A DNA stretch of 64,000 nucleotides from Microbulbifer litoralis. GTDB taxonomy: Bacteria > Pseudomonadota > Gammaproteobacteria > Pseudomonadales > Cellvibrionaceae. The position numbers were made by a program, and so were the translations under genes. The stretch spans positions 248,001-312,000 of the forward strand of contig NZ_JALKCV010000004.1 of the NCBI RefSeq assembly GCF_023634065.1, given 5' to 3'. The notes under the pieces were generated by a model. The model was not told where the DNA came from and made no database searches. It saw nothing but the letters and a program-made list of their open reading frames with translations. Positions 52,294 through 61,113 of the stretch are shown piece by piece. How positions within the stretch are numbered: position 1 is the stretch's first letter; each line of letters opens with the position of its first letter.

Positions 52294-52899
52294 ATGAGTA
52301 AACACATCCCGGAAAAAGCATCGCCCAAAGTTGATGCCTTTATCGAAAATGCCAAGAGTTGGCAGAAAGAGTATGAATCGCTACGGCGGATCGCGCTCGA
52401 CTCTCCACTTTCAGAGCACCTGAAGTGGGGCAAGCCCTGCTACTCCCTCGACGGTAAGAATGTATTTCTGATGCACGGTTTCAAGGACTACTGTGCACTG
52501 TTGTTTATGAAGGGGGCACTCTTGGAGGATCCCGATGGTATCCTGGTGGCACAGACAGAAAATACGCAGTCTGCACGGCAGATACGGTTTACCAGCTCTC
52601 GGCAAATCGAGAAGATGGCGCCCGCCCTCAAGAGCTATATCAACCAGGCAATCCAGGTAGAGAAGTCCGGCCTTACAGTAGACTTCAAGAAGACGGAGGA
52701 TTTCAATGTTCCCGAGGAGTTTCAAAAGAAGATGAAGGAGGATCCGGAACTGAAGTCCGCCTTTGAGGCATTGACACCCGGGCGCCAACGGGGCTACCTG
52801 CTACATTTTTCCGCGGCTAAACAATCCAGTACCCGCACTTCTCGGGTTGAAAAGTGCCGACAGAAAATTCTCGATGGAAAAGGGTTGAATGATCGGTAG
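52294..52899 (+). CDS. DUF1801/YdeI-family protein
   Basis: 201 aa. The DUF1801 core shows LSEHLKWGKPCYSLDGKNVFLMHGFKDYCALLFMKGALLEDPDGIL, a fold related to bacterial YdeI/OmdA-associated proteins. The C-terminal YdeI-type block ALTPGRQRGYLLHFSAAKQSSTRTSRVEKCRQKILDGKGLND is present, with the GRQRGYL signature. No biochemical function is settled; in Bacillus, YdeI affects resistance to antimicrobial peptides. ATG 52294 follows a gap with palindromic repeats. Composition is intermediate between the island and the core. Confidence 0.87.
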   Translation: MSKHIPEKASPKVDAFIENAKSWQKEYESLRRIALDSPLSEHLKWGKPCYSLDGKNVFLMHGFKDYCALLFMKGALLEDPDGILVAQTENTQSARQIRFTSSRQIEKMAPALKSYINQAIQVEKSGLTVDFKKTEDFNVPEEFQKKMKEDPELKSAFEALTPGRQRGYLLHFSAAKQSSTRTSRVEKCRQKILDGKGLNDR

Positions 52900-52993
52900 T
52901 TGTGAGCTACTGCACCCGGCACACGATTCAGGCTACCGACGCGACGCCAGTGGGCGAGCACAAAGCCCGCTCCTGACAACAGCTCTCCCGCCC

Positions 52994-53022
52994 AAAAAAA
53001 GAGCCGGGCGATTGCCCGGCTC
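52994..53022 (-). terminator. rho-independent terminator of the glycine-zipper gene
   Basis: On the minus strand GAGCCGGGC-aatc-GCCCGGCTC is followed by TTTTTTT. It lies 72 bp beyond the stop of the gene at 53095-53490. Confidence 0.88.
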
Positions 53023-53094
53023 AAGCCAAGTCCTGTGAGATTGCCGAATATCAACAGGTCGGTTGATTCTTTGACCCCAGCGATCGGAAAAAGA

Positions 53095-53490
53095 TCAATT
53101 TAGTACGCGATATCCGCGACCACGCAGACAGTTTCTGGTGATACGGCCCGCTTCGGAGTGTGCGCTGGTCACACCGGAAACACCGCCCAGCACGGCGCCG
53201 GCACCGGCGCCCGCGGCGGCGGCGCTGCTGGTATCGCCGATAATCGCACCCAGCGCACCGCCCAGCAGTGCACCGCCGGCAGCGCGGGTCACACCGCGGC
53301 GCCCTTCATCGGAGCGGGCCGCGTAGGACAGGCCCTTGCAATCCGTCAGGTCCCGCTGGTATTGGGTCAGGTTGACGCCGTAGGTGTCGATTACGATTCC
53401 GCCCGCTCCGGGCACCTGCTCCTGCTGCGTCGCGCAGCCAAACAGCATGGTGGCGCTCAGGCCCACAGCGGCCGCTATTGCTGATTTCAT
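53095..53490 (-). CDS. glycine-zipper outer-membrane lipoprotein
   Basis: 131 aa. Lipoprotein signal MKSAIAAAVGLSATMLFGC, then a polar stretch, then GALLGGALGAIIGDTSSAAAAGAGAGAVLGGVSG, two glycine-zipper helices of the SlyB/Rick_17kDa/YMGG type that can insert in membranes. C-terminal RITRNCLRGRGYRVLN includes a Cys that may pair with that in TDCKGLSY. ATG 53490 has AGAGGTG upstream. It is separated from the next operon by 183 bp and has its own terminator. Confidence 0.85.
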   Translation of the reverse strand: MKSAIAAAVGLSATMLFGCATQQEQVPGAGGIVIDTYGVNLTQYQRDLTDCKGLSYAARSDEGRRGVTRAAGGALLGGALGAIIGDTSSAAAAGAGAGAVLGGVSGVTSAHSEAGRITRNCLRGRGYRVLN

Positions 53491-53673
53491 CTGCAGCACC
53501 TCTTTGCTCTGATTACCGAGAGGTCCCCATCTGCCGCAGCGTCTCACTGCGAAAATGTCGCCTCGTTCCTCATTAGGTTTAGCTGCTCGTAGAGTTACGT
53601 GCCAGTCGTGACAAGGGAAAATTGTGACTGATTGGTATTATTGGGCGGGAGGGCGCAGTTGGCGCCAGGCGTG

Positions 53674-54357
53674 TCAGGGATAGCGATAGCGAATACGCAA
53701 CGTCTGGTTGTCGCCGCGATCATCCAGCAGATTGACGACGCCTTCGAAAACCTGCAGGCGCCGGGTCCCCAGGCTATAGACCAGGTTGAGTTCGCCGGCA
53801 AACAGGCGCAGCAGGGCCGCGGCCGGTTCCACTCTCAGGCAGAGTGCGTCGGATTGCCCTTGCGGACATGGAGATTGTTGCGCCCGCAGGGTAATCGCGC
53901 GACCGTGCACGGGGGAGGCAAAATCAAAACGCACCGGTTCGCCGGCAACGAGATCGCCCCAGTGCTCACGCACGAAGTGATCGAAGCCCGCATCGGCAAC
54001 CTCCAGTTCCCGCAACGGCAACCGCTCGCTCTCCAGGGCAGCCTTCCCTGACTCCCGGTATTGCAGGCTCAGTTGCGTGCCGACACGCGTGATCTTCCTC
54101 TGTTCGCCGTGCCGGAAATCGTTCTGTTTCACTTCCGGCAGCGAAGAGTCAATACCTCGCAGCGTCTTTTCGGCGATACGGTGCCCGGCCGCGCTGTAGT
54201 AGAGCACTCGCCGCCCATCGTCCGCTGCGGGCAGGTGATACTCGCAGTAGACCAACTCGCCGCTAGCGGGGTCGACCGCCCTGCCCTCGGCGTACACCGC
54301 GCCTTCGTAACCGCAGCCGGCACCACTGAAGGCCAGCGCCACCATCAATTCAAGCAT
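53674..54357 (-). CDS. unknown exported protein, last gene of the ChrR-type operon
   Basis: 227 aa, not recognised. A short hydrophobic N-terminus (MLELMVALAFSGAGCG) suggests export. The rest is beta-rich, with GELVYCEYHLPAADDGRRVLYYSAAGHRIAEKTLRG and LVYSLGTRRLQVFEGVVNLLDDRGDNQTLRIRYRYP at the end; four further cysteines (two in CPQGQSDALC) may form disulfides. The start overlaps the stop of the DUF2878 gene by 8 bp (ATG in its last codons), so it belongs to the seven-gene operon. Expected role: photooxidative or membrane-lipid stress, by context only. Confidence 0.72.
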   Translation of the reverse strand: MLELMVALAFSGAGCGYEGAVYAEGRAVDPASGELVYCEYHLPAADDGRRVLYYSAAGHRIAEKTLRGIDSSLPEVKQNDFRHGEQRKITRVGTQLSLQYRESGKAALESERLPLRELEVADAGFDHFVREHWGDLVAGEPVRFDFASPVHGRAITLRAQQSPCPQGQSDALCLRVEPAAALLRLFAGELNLVYSLGTRRLQVFEGVVNLLDDRGDNQTLRIRYRYP

Positions 54358-54868
54358 GTTGACTCACCTTGCCAAACCAATCGCCCCGTGCGAGGTATGC
54401 CAGGAATGGTAAAAGCGTCGCCCAGATCAGCGACAGTATTGGCAGAGACAGGAACAGGGGCTGCGCCAACTGCACGTTCCCGTTTAGCAGTGCGCCGGTA
54501 AAATAGCTGGATGGCCCGGCAAAGGCCCCCAGTGCGCCCGCCAGCAACAGGTTTTTCTGCAGGAATGCGAAGCAGTAGCGCAGAGCCATCGCAAAGTTCA
54601 ACCACAGGCACAACAGCCAGCCGGGCGGCCAGGACGACCCATCGGCATTGACAAGCAGGCCGCTCTGAAAGGCCACCGTATCGAGCAGTATCCCGCTGCC
54701 GGTCACCAGTAGTAGCCAGGATGACTCCCGCGGTAGAATCGCGATAAATCGCAGATGCACAAACAGATTTGCGGCCGTGTATGCCAGCACAATGGCCAGG
54801 CTACCGGCCAACACACACACCAGCCAGGCTGCCTGGAACAATACGCCGCTGACGATCGCCCGCGCCAT
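54350..54868 (-). CDS. DUF2878 membrane protein
   Basis: 172 aa with about five hydrophobic segments (SGVLFQAAWLVCVLAGSLAIVLAYTAANLFVHL; WLLLVTGSGILLDTVAFQSGLL; WLLCLWLNFAMALRYCFAFL; LSLPILSLIWATLLPFLAYL). DUF2878 proteins are almost always found with Cfa, DUF1365 and FAD-oxidase genes in sigma-E/ChrR regulons; biochemical role unknown. ATG 54868 lies one base past the Cfa gene stop, so translation is probably coupled. Confidence 0.83.
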   Translation of the reverse strand: MARAIVSGVLFQAAWLVCVLAGSLAIVLAYTAANLFVHLRFIAILPRESSWLLLVTGSGILLDTVAFQSGLLVNADGSSWPPGWLLCLWLNFAMALRYCFAFLQKNLLLAGALGAFAGPSSYFTGALLNGNVQLAQPLFLSLPILSLIWATLLPFLAYLARGDWFGKVSQHA

Positions 54869-54869
54869 T

Positions 54870-56147
54870 TCAGAATTCGGCACTGAGGCAGCGGGGCTTG
54901 GCGAATACGAACTGGGCAGTACTGATGACGCGTTCCAGGAATCCCCCCTCGCAATAGCAGAGATAGAAATCCCACATATTGATAAAACGGTCGTCAAACC
55001 CCTGCTCTCGCACCACTTCGATATTGGCGAAGAATGCCCGTCGCCAGGCGTTCAGGGTACGGGCGTAGTGGCGGGTGATATCCTCCAGGCCGACCACCTG
55101 CATATCGGTATTTTCCGCAATATGATCGGCAATCACCTGGTTGGATGGCAGGCAACCGCCGGGAAAAATATGCCGTTGGATAAAGTCCACCTGCCTGCGG
55201 TAACTGTGGTAGCGCTGATCCTGAATGGTGATGGCCTGCATGACCATCAGGCCATCTTCCTTCAGTAACCCACTGCAGCGGGAGAAAAACTCGCGGTGAT
55301 ATTCGTGGCCCACTGCCTCGATCATTTCGATGGAGACGAGCTTGTCGTACTCACCTTCCAGGTCTCGGTAATCCTTCAGCAGCAGTGTGATCCTGTCCTG
55401 CAGGCCCTCGCGCTCCACCCAGGCACGGGCGTGTTCATACTGTTCGCGGGAGATGGTGGTGGTGGTCACGCGGCAGCCGTAATTCCTGGCCGCGTGGATC
55501 GCCAACGCGCCCCAGCCGGTGCCGATTTCCAACAGGTGATCGGTCGGTTTCAGTTGCAGCCTGCTGCAGATCTTCTCCAGCTTGTGCAAAGATGCGTCGT
55601 ACAGGCTGGCGTCCGGGCGCGGAAATACCGCGGCCGAGTACAGCATGGTGTCATCCAGGAACAGGCGGAAAAAGTCGTTGCCGAGATCGTAGTGTGCGGC
55701 GATATTCCGCCGGGAACCGCTGCGGCTGTTGGCGTTCATCCGGTGCAGCAATCGCAGCACTGCCTTGCCGGCGGTACTCCAGCGGGAATCCATATTCTCC
55801 AGCAGCGCCATGTTGCCGACCATCAGGCGAACGACACTGACCAGGTCCGGCGAACTCCAGGCGCCCTGCATATAGGCCTCCCCGGAACCGATAGTCCCGT
55901 TCAACAGCACCTGTACATAGGTGCTGTAGTCGTGCACACGGATATGGGCACAGACATCGGCGCTCTCCTCCGGCTCACCGAAGGTGAAGTACTGGTCCGG
56001 CTCCTGCACCACCAGGTGACCGCGTTCGATCGCCTCGAGCTTGCCCAGGACCAACCGGCGGGCCAGGCGATAAAACCAACCCTGTGGCTTTTCCTGCGAC
56101 GGTTCCGACAGAGTCGGCAGTGAAAGGTTTTCGTCGATCGATTTCAT
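54870..56147 (-). CDS. cfa: Cfa-type fatty-acyl phospholipid methyltransferase
   Basis: 425 aa. N-terminal lipid-binding region (residues 1-135), then a SAM-dependent methyltransferase domain: [28 protein letters not shown] near 148, [20 protein letters not shown] (SAM motif I) near 200, [12 protein letters not shown] near 270, and [10 protein letters not shown]. Cyclopropane synthases and related methylases act on unsaturated acyl chains of membrane phospholipids. In ChrR-controlled operons such enzymes may instead feed other modified fatty acids, for example furan fatty acids in Rhodobacter (UfaM). ATG 56147 overlaps the DUF1365 stop by 4 bp. Confidence 0.9.
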   Translation of the reverse strand: MKSIDENLSLPTLSEPSQEKPQGWFYRLARRLVLGKLEAIERGHLVVQEPDQYFTFGEPEESADVCAHIRVHDYSTYVQVLLNGTIGSGEAYMQGAWSSPDLVSVVRLMVGNMALLENMDSRWSTAGKAVLRLLHRMNANSRSGSRRNIAAHYDLGNDFFRLFLDDTMLYSAAVFPRPDASLYDASLHKLEKICSRLQLKPTDHLLEIGTGWGALAIHAARNYGCRVTTTTISREQYEHARAWVEREGLQDRITLLLKDYRDLEGEYDKLVSIEMIEAVGHEYHREFFSRCSGLLKEDGLMVMQAITIQDQRYHSYRRQVDFIQRHIFPGGCLPSNQVIADHIAENTDMQVVGLEDITRHYARTLNAWRRAFFANIEVVREQGFDDRFINMWDFYLCYCEGGFLERVISTAQFVFAKPRCLSAEF

Positions 56148-56926
56148 CGGCGCTGTTCTCCTGCATCGGCTCCGCTGCCAGTCGGCCCCGGATGGGAAAA
56201 TACCGGTACGCGCTTGAGCCACAACTTGAATGCCTGCCAATAGATGGCTGTGATGATTTTTACGGTCATCAGCGGATAGCGGATCAATATCACGTTGAGA
56301 GTGGCGGCACTGAGCTCCCTGCGCCGCAGGCTCAGGGTGGCGTCGAATACCCGCCGACCGCCTTCGAGGTTCTGCAACAAGGCCGTCAGTCGGACGCCCG
56401 GCTCGGTACTGCGCCAGCGATAGTGCTGCTGCATGGGCATAAACGGCGAGACATGGAAATCCTTGCCGAAATCGGCACGCTGTACCCGCGCCGCGCCGCG
56501 GCAATCCAGCAGGTAGCCGTGTCGTTCATTCCAGGGCGTATTGTGCACGTCGAGCAGTATCCAGCGCACCCGCTCTCCACTGTCGTCGAAACAGTAATAG
56601 AGGCTGATGGGATTCATGTTGATTCCGAAGTAACGCCAGTTGGCGAGCATGCGAATGGGGCCCGTCGGGCGCTCGCCGCCCTGCTCCGCCACACGGCGGC
56701 GCACGGCTTCATCGAGGCTGAGCGCCGGATCTCCAAAGAAATCCTCGCGGCGAAAGCGCGCAGGAGCCCAGCGGCTGCGCGACCAGAACGGCGTCAGCGC
56801 CAGAACCCGATCCAGCTCCGCCAGATCCAGGTACACCATGAATACCCGGTAGCGAAAAGCGTGGTCGCGGGGTGCCCGGCGGCGGTGCTGGACCCAGCCG
56901 CTATAGATGGCGCTGTGCAGCGGCAA
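56144..56926 (-). CDS. DUF1365 family protein
   Basis: 260 aa. Opens [37 protein letters not shown] and carries [19 protein letters not shown] and [16 protein letters not shown], all typical of DUF1365. These proteins accompany the amine-oxidase-like and Cfa-like genes in photooxidative-stress operons; function is not known, though lipid modification is suspected. Start is a TTG with GGAGG six bases upstream, overlapping the FAD-oxidase gene by 26 bp; no better ATG exists before residue 30. Confidence 0.87.
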   Translation of the reverse strand: MPLHSAIYSGWVQHRRRAPRDHAFRYRVFMVYLDLAELDRVLALTPFWSRSRWAPARFRREDFFGDPALSLDEAVRRRVAEQGGERPTGPIRMLANWRYFGINMNPISLYYCFDDSGERVRWILLDVHNTPWNERHGYLLDCRGAARVQRADFGKDFHVSPFMPMQQHYRWRSTEPGVRLTALLQNLEGGRRVFDATLSLRRRELSAATLNVILIRYPLMTVKIITAIYWQAFKLWLKRVPVFSHPGPTGSGADAGEQRR

Positions 56927-58253
56927 GGCCGACCTCCTTCACTGCTCCCCTGTCAGAGGCGTCTCCGGTAGCGCCATCGCGGTCCAGCTGGAAGCCGTTC
57001 AGCGGTACCCCGAATTCCCGCGCTACACGCAGCGCGCTGTTGACGCCATCTTCGTGAAAGCCGTTGGCCCAGTAGGCACCGCAATACCAGGTGCGGTTGA
57101 CACCGTTGACGGTATGCCAGCGTTGCTGGGCCCGCATGCCCTCGACAGAGAATTGCGGGTGGGCGTACTCGAAACGCTGCAGTATCTTGTCCGGATCAAT
57201 GGCACCGTCGGCGTTGAGCGTGACGCAGTAGGTTTTCTCACACTCGAGCCGCTGCAGGATATTCATGTTGTAGGTGAGCACCGGTTGCCGATCGCCGTCG
57301 TCAATGTCCTGCAGGCGATAGTTCCAACTGGCCCAGCTCCGCCGGCGGCGCGGCAGCAGCCGCGTATCGGTGTGCAACACTACCGAGTTGCCGGCATACG
57401 GAATCGCGCCGAGGACGTCGTTCTCGGCATCACTGGGATCCGACAGGCAACGCAGCGCCTGGTCCGAGTGACAGGCGAACACGACCGCATCGAAAGTCAG
57501 CTCGCGGCCCGATGCGGTGCGCACTGTCGCCCCGTCCGCACTGCGCGACACCCGCTCGACCGGTGTCGACAGGTGAATACGGTCGGCGAAGCGCTCCACC
57601 AATGGACCGATATATTCCCGCGAGCCGCCGCGGATCACCCGCCACTGCGGCTGGTTGGTGATATTCAGCAAACCGTGGTTGAAGAAAAAGCGGACGAAAA
57701 AGCCCACAGAGAAATTCTTCATCTGCCGTGCACTGGCAGACCAGATGGCCGAGCCCATGGGAACGAGATAACGATCCGCAAACTCTTGCGAATAGCCGTT
57801 CTGCTGCAGGTATTGGCCCAGGGTAACGCGGTCGTCCAGGCGGCCACTGTGCCAGTCGTCCACTGCACTGCGGTTGAAACGGACGATGTCCCGCAACATG
57901 CGCCAGTGGCCGACACTGAACAGGTTGCTGCGACAGGCAAACAGGCTGTTGAGGTTATTGCCGGCATACTCGGAGGCATCCCGGTCGGAACAGACGCTGA
58001 ATCCCATGTCCGTGGGTTGGGACTGTACCCCCAGTCTTCGCATCAGTTCGATGAAGTTGGGATAGGTCCAGTCATTGAAGACGATAAAGCCGGTGTCCAC
58101 AGCCAGTTGCCGGCCTTCTTCCTCCACGTCCACGGTGGCGGTATGGCCACCGAGACGATCGCGCGCTTCGAACAGGGTGATCTCGTGTTGCCTGTTCAGC
58201 AGGTAGGCGGCGGTGAGCCCGGCTATGCCACTACCGACAATGGCGATGCGCAT
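56901..58253 (-). CDS. FAD-dependent amine-oxidase-like oxidoreductase
   Basis: 450 aa. N-terminal Rossmann FAD site [42 protein letters not shown] (GxGxxG and the RLGGH signature of amine oxidase/phytoene-desaturase-like enzymes). Mid-protein [27 protein letters not shown] binds FAD; C-terminal [20 protein letters not shown] is a further cofactor motif. In ChrR regulons this member is thought to act on lipids with the Cfa-like methylase. Its ATG overlaps the SDR stop by one base (TGATG), so translational coupling is certain to be possible. Confidence 0.9.
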   Translation of the reverse strand: MRIAIVGSGIAGLTAAYLLNRQHEITLFEARDRLGGHTATVDVEEEGRQLAVDTGFIVFNDWTYPNFIELMRRLGVQSQPTDMGFSVCSDRDASEYAGNNLNSLFACRSNLFSVGHWRMLRDIVRFNRSAVDDWHSGRLDDRVTLGQYLQQNGYSQEFADRYLVPMGSAIWSASARQMKNFSVGFFVRFFFNHGLLNITNQPQWRVIRGGSREYIGPLVERFADRIHLSTPVERVSRSADGATVRTASGRELTFDAVVFACHSDQALRCLSDPSDAENDVLGAIPYAGNSVVLHTDTRLLPRRRRSWASWNYRLQDIDDGDRQPVLTYNMNILQRLECEKTYCVTLNADGAIDPDKILQRFEYAHPQFSVEGMRAQQRWHTVNGVNRTWYCGAYWANGFHEDGVNSALRVAREFGVPLNGFQLDRDGATGDASDRGAVKEVGLAAAQRHL

Positions 58254-59029
58254 CAGCGATTCCTCAATGAATGGATACGGGTCAGCCGTGGCGCGCAGAG
58301 GCGGAACCACAGCGGGCGGAAGAAGGCGAGCAACCGCAGCGGCCAACTCAGCCGGCGGGGAAAATCGATGGTGTGATGCCGCCGCGCGAGGCCGCGCTCG
58401 ATCCGCTCGGCGGCCTGCTCCGGCGACATAAGGAACGGCATGGCAAAGTCGTTGCTTTCGGTCAGCGGCGTATCGATAAAGCCGGGCCGGATATGGGCTA
58501 CCTGCAACGCTACCTGTGACGTATCCGCCCGCACCGCGTCGAGAAAATAGGCCAGCGCAGCCTTGGAAGCGCCGTAGGCCTCGGCGCGGGGAAAACCCAC
58601 CACCGAAGACAGGCTGCCCACCGCCGCAAACTGTGGCGCCCTGCTGCCGGCCAGCAGCGGCAGTGCACAGCGCAGAGTGTTGACCGCGCCGAAGAAGTTC
58701 ACATCGAAGACCCGCCGGTAGCTGGCAGTGTCCAGTTGCAGGTCATCGTCATATTCGCAGACGCCGGCGCCGGCGATCACCAGGTCCAGCTGGTCGGTCA
58801 GCCCCGCCAGCTCGCGGGCGGCGCGCGCCATGTCCTCGCTGTCCCCCACATCGCAGTCCAGCACCCGGATCCGCTGCGGGGCGATTTTCTGTAACTCCAG
58901 CAGTTTGCCCCGACTGCGACTGCTGATGACGATAAAGTTATTGCGCGCCGCCAGGCGGCACACGAGCGCGCGACCGATACCCGAGCTGGCGCCGGTAATC
59001 CAGATGGATTTGTCCCGGATTTCATCCAT
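58253..59029 (-). CDS. short-chain dehydrogenase/reductase
   Basis: 258 aa. SDR cofactor site WITGASSGIGRALVCRLAA, NAG-equivalent VIAGAGV, and active site SLSSVVG...YGASKAALAYF (Ser, Tyr and Lys). NADP preference is plausible from SSRSRGK. C-terminal basic tail LTRIHSLRNR may touch membranes. Second gene of the ChrR-type operon, 3 bp after the NTF2-like stop. Substrate unknown; the same gene order in other gammaproteobacteria suggests lipid or carbonyl chemistry. Confidence 0.92.
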   Translation of the reverse strand: MDEIRDKSIWITGASSGIGRALVCRLAARNNFIVISSRSRGKLLELQKIAPQRIRVLDCDVGDSEDMARAARELAGLTDQLDLVIAGAGVCEYDDDLQLDTASYRRVFDVNFFGAVNTLRCALPLLAGSRAPQFAAVGSLSSVVGFPRAEAYGASKAALAYFLDAVRADTSQVALQVAHIRPGFIDTPLTESNDFAMPFLMSPEQAAERIERGLARRHHTIDFPRRLSWPLRLLAFFRPLWFRLCAPRLTRIHSLRNR

Positions 59030-59032
59030 ACC

Positions 59033-59464
59033 TCAGCCCCCCTGCCCCGCCAAACGCGACTTGACACCCCGTACCAACGCGCCGAGCAATGGCACCTGTT
59101 CATAGACCATGGCGCCGAGATCGTAGAAGTCCTCATGGTAGTGAATACGCTGGTTGAAGCGCAGCAGGCTGCAACCGCGCAGGCTGAGGGGGCGACCGCC
59201 GTTCAGGGCCCGGTGGGCGTAGTGCATCTGCCAGGGCAGGCAGGCGCTGTCGGCGGCCACCGTTACCAGCCCGAACTCGAACTGGCAGCGCAGGAGGCCG
59301 TCGCGCATGCTGGCAAAGTACTGCTTCGCGGTATCCAGGCCCTCGATCCTGTGCAAGGGGTCGGCGAAGACCAGGTCGCGGTGGTAGAAATCGTCCAGCC
59401 GCGACAGATCCCCGGTGAGAAAATCGCTGTAGTACTGCTGCAGATCTGTTATCAGCGCATTCAT
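59033..59464 (-). CDS. NTF2-like (SnoaL) protein
   Basis: 143 aa. Cone-shaped NTF2-like fold: LQQYYSDFLTGDLSRLDDFYHRDLVFADPLHRIEGLDTAKQYFASMRDGL, then GCSLLRFNQRIHYHEDFYDLGAMVYEQVPLLGALV. Such proteins bind small hydrophobic ligands or act as isomerases. First gene of the operon, with an ECF-type promoter 37 bp or so upstream of its transcript start. The ATG at 59464 was chosen over an earlier in-frame start because the extra residues overlap the promoter. Confidence 0.87.
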   Translation of the reverse strand: MNALITDLQQYYSDFLTGDLSRLDDFYHRDLVFADPLHRIEGLDTAKQYFASMRDGLLRCQFEFGLVTVAADSACLPWQMHYAHRALNGGRPLSLRGCSLLRFNQRIHYHEDFYDLGAMVYEQVPLLGALVRGVKSRLAGQGG

Positions 59465-59507
59465 AGGGCCCCTAGATACCTCGTACACGATATGAAAATC
59501 GTCTGTT

Positions 59508-59535
59508 GATACGCCACACACAGATTTCCGGATCA
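59508..59535 (-). promoter_or_regulatory. ECF sigma promoter for the seven-gene operon
   Basis: On the minus strand TGATCC (59535-59530), 16 bases, CGTATC (59513-59508). This equals the known RpoE/ChrR-type (ECF11) promoter style and the mirror promoter on the plus strand. The inferred start lies about 37 bases ahead of the NTF2-like ATG. Confidence 0.75.
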
Positions 59536-59567
59536 ACCGCCCAGCCGATCAATATCAACCGTCGGAA

Positions 59568-59595
59568 TGATCCGGATGCCTGGTATCACCGTACA
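59568..59595 (+). promoter_or_regulatory. ECF sigma promoter for rpoE-chrR
   Basis: TGATCC (59568-59573), 16 bases, CGTACA (59590-59595). Same -35, spacing and CGTA core as the divergent promoter 33 bp away, so the sigma factor probably drives its own gene. Its position also argues against the earlier in-frame ATG at 59567 being used. Confidence 0.75.
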
Positions 59596-59617
59596 AAGCT
59601 TCAACAGTTATCCGCAG

Positions 59618-60244
59618 ATGGTTAATATGGCGCTGACAGTACAGAGCGACAGGAATACCGTGCAGGCACCCGAGAACCGCAATGACGACTGGAGCGCACT
59701 GCTCACCCGCGTTGGTGCCGAGCGCGATCGGGCGGCGTTTGAGCGCCTGTTCCGTCACTTTGCCCCGCTCATCAAAGGCTTTCACCACAGCCGCAATACC
59801 CAGGTCCTGTGTGCCGAGGCGGCGGACGAGCTGGTGCAGGAAGTCATGTTCCGGGTCTGGCGCCGGGCGCCCAGCTTCGACTCGCGCAAGGCGTCTGCCA
59901 GCACCTGGATCTACACCATCATGCGCAACTGCCGCATCGACCTGCTGCGACGCAACAGTCGCCATCAGGGGGCAGACAACGATATCGACGTGGACGATAT
60001 CTGGGACGAATCGGCAGACGACCAGCCGCTGGTATTCCTGCAGCAGCGGCGCAATGAGCGCGACGTGACTGAGGGGCTCCGCAGCCTGCCGGCAGACCAG
60101 AGCCACGTGCTGAAAAAAGCCTATATGGAAGGTAAGTCCCACAGCGAAATTTCCGCGGAACTGGGTCTGCCCCTGGGTACGGTCAAATCCCGCGTGCGCC
60201 TGGCGTTGAAGAAACTGCAGGCCAGCCTGGGCAAACCGGTTTGA
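59618..60244 (+). CDS. rpoE: ECF sigma factor, RpoE/ECF11 type
   Basis: 208 aa from ATG 59618 (an ATG at 59627 is an alternative). Region 2: AFERLFRHFAPLIKGFHHSR..., ADELVQEVMFRVWRRAPSFDSRKASASTWIYTIMRNCRIDLLRR. Region 4: LPADQSHVLKKAYMEGKSHSEISAELGLPLGTVKSRVRLALKKLQ. It directs RNA polymerase to TGATCC-N16-CGTA promoters, released when its anti-sigma ChrR is inactivated by singlet oxygen or related stress. The chrR-type gene follows 14 bp downstream. Confidence 0.92.
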   Translation: MVNMALTVQSDRNTVQAPENRNDDWSALLTRVGAERDRAAFERLFRHFAPLIKGFHHSRNTQVLCAEAADELVQEVMFRVWRRAPSFDSRKASASTWIYTIMRNCRIDLLRRNSRHQGADNDIDVDDIWDESADDQPLVFLQQRRNERDVTEGLRSLPADQSHVLKKAYMEGKSHSEISAELGLPLGTVKSRVRLALKKLQASLGKPV

Positions 60245-60258
60245 GTAGTGAGGTCCGT

Positions 60259-60945
60259 ATGATTCGCCACCATCCCGACAACGACATACTGCTGGAGTAC
60301 TCCGCCGGCACCCTGCCCTGGGCGGTCAGCCTGGCGGTATCCGCACACCTGCAGCTGTGTCCCCAGTGTCGCCAGCAGCATCAGCAACACAACCACCTGG
60401 GTGGTGAACTGCTTGATGACAGCGACCCCCAGCAGGTGAGCAGCGATGCACTGCAGCACCTGATGGCACGCATCGACAGCAGCGACGAGCGGCCGGAGCC
60501 GGCGGGAAAGCCACAGGAACAACCACCTAAAGTACGCTGCAGCGATCCCGCCCTGCGGCGTCTGCCGCGAATCGTGCGCAAGCTGGTGGACGACAACTGG
60601 CCACTGAGATGGAACCGGGTATCGCCGGCCCTGAAAATGTCGCGCCTGCAGAGCGGACAGGACCACTATGAAGTGGCCTTCCACCGTATCTGCCGCGGCG
60701 GCAAGACCGCGGAACACGACCACCGCGGCCAGGAGGTGGTGCTGGTGCTGTACGGCAGCTTCTCGGACGCAGACGGTGTCTATGCGCCCGGGGACTTCCT
60801 GGTGCGCGAGCCCGGCGAAGTGCACCGCCCCATCGCCACCCAGGACCGGGAGTGCCTGTGCCTCTCCGTGGTCGAGGCGCCGGTGGCGGTGACCGGTCTG
60901 CTGGGCTGGCTGGTCAATCCGTTTCTCTCCTTCAAGCCGGGGTGA
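60259..60945 (+). CDS. chrR: ChrR-type zinc anti-sigma factor
   Basis: 228 aa. The N-terminal anti-sigma domain reads MIRHHPDNDILLEYSAGTLPWAVSLAVSAHLQLCPQCRQQHQ, with His and the CPQC pair expected to bind zinc and hold RpoE. The C-terminal cupin domain reads CRGGKTAEHDHRGQEVVLVLYGSFSDADGVYAPGDFLVREPGEVHRPI, with His/Glu metal ligands; in Rhodobacter ChrR this domain senses singlet oxygen. ATG 60259 has GAGG upstream; the TTG at 60241 overlaps the sigma stop. Forms the partner-switch pair of the module. Confidence 0.92.
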   Translation: MIRHHPDNDILLEYSAGTLPWAVSLAVSAHLQLCPQCRQQHQQHNHLGGELLDDSDPQQVSSDALQHLMARIDSSDERPEPAGKPQEQPPKVRCSDPALRRLPRIVRKLVDDNWPLRWNRVSPALKMSRLQSGQDHYEVAFHRICRGGKTAEHDHRGQEVVLVLYGSFSDADGVYAPGDFLVREPGEVHRPIATQDRECLCLSVVEAPVAVTGLLGWLVNPFLSFKPG

Positions 60946-61051
60946 TTACCCGGCTTTGGGGGAGCAATAGCGACGCCCAACCGCTCCGGCGTCGTTCCAA
61001 CACAGCTTTAGTGGCGAATCTGGTATCGGAGCGCGGGTGACTCGGCGCTGG

Positions 61052-61106
61052 ATACCGGATCAAGTCCGGTATGACGATTCGCGACATCCGGAATGACGAT
61101 TCGCGA
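61052..61106. repeat. inverted plus direct repeat, relative of GTCATTCCGG-type palindromes
   Basis: ATACCGGA-tcaag-TCCGGTAT is a perfect 8-bp hairpin (61052-61072). CCGGTATGACGATTCGCGA (61066-61084) and CCGGAATGACGATTCGCGA (61088-61106) are direct repeats with one difference. The GGATACCGGATCAAGTCCGG phrasing resembles the repeat at 52052, suggesting a degraded copy. Confidence 0.55.
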
Positions 61107-61113
61107 GCAATGC

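Noticed and set aside
56907..58376. 489-codon frame antisense to the FAD oxidoreductase
   Set aside because: Mirror of a well-supported gene in an operon; no protein-like motifs.
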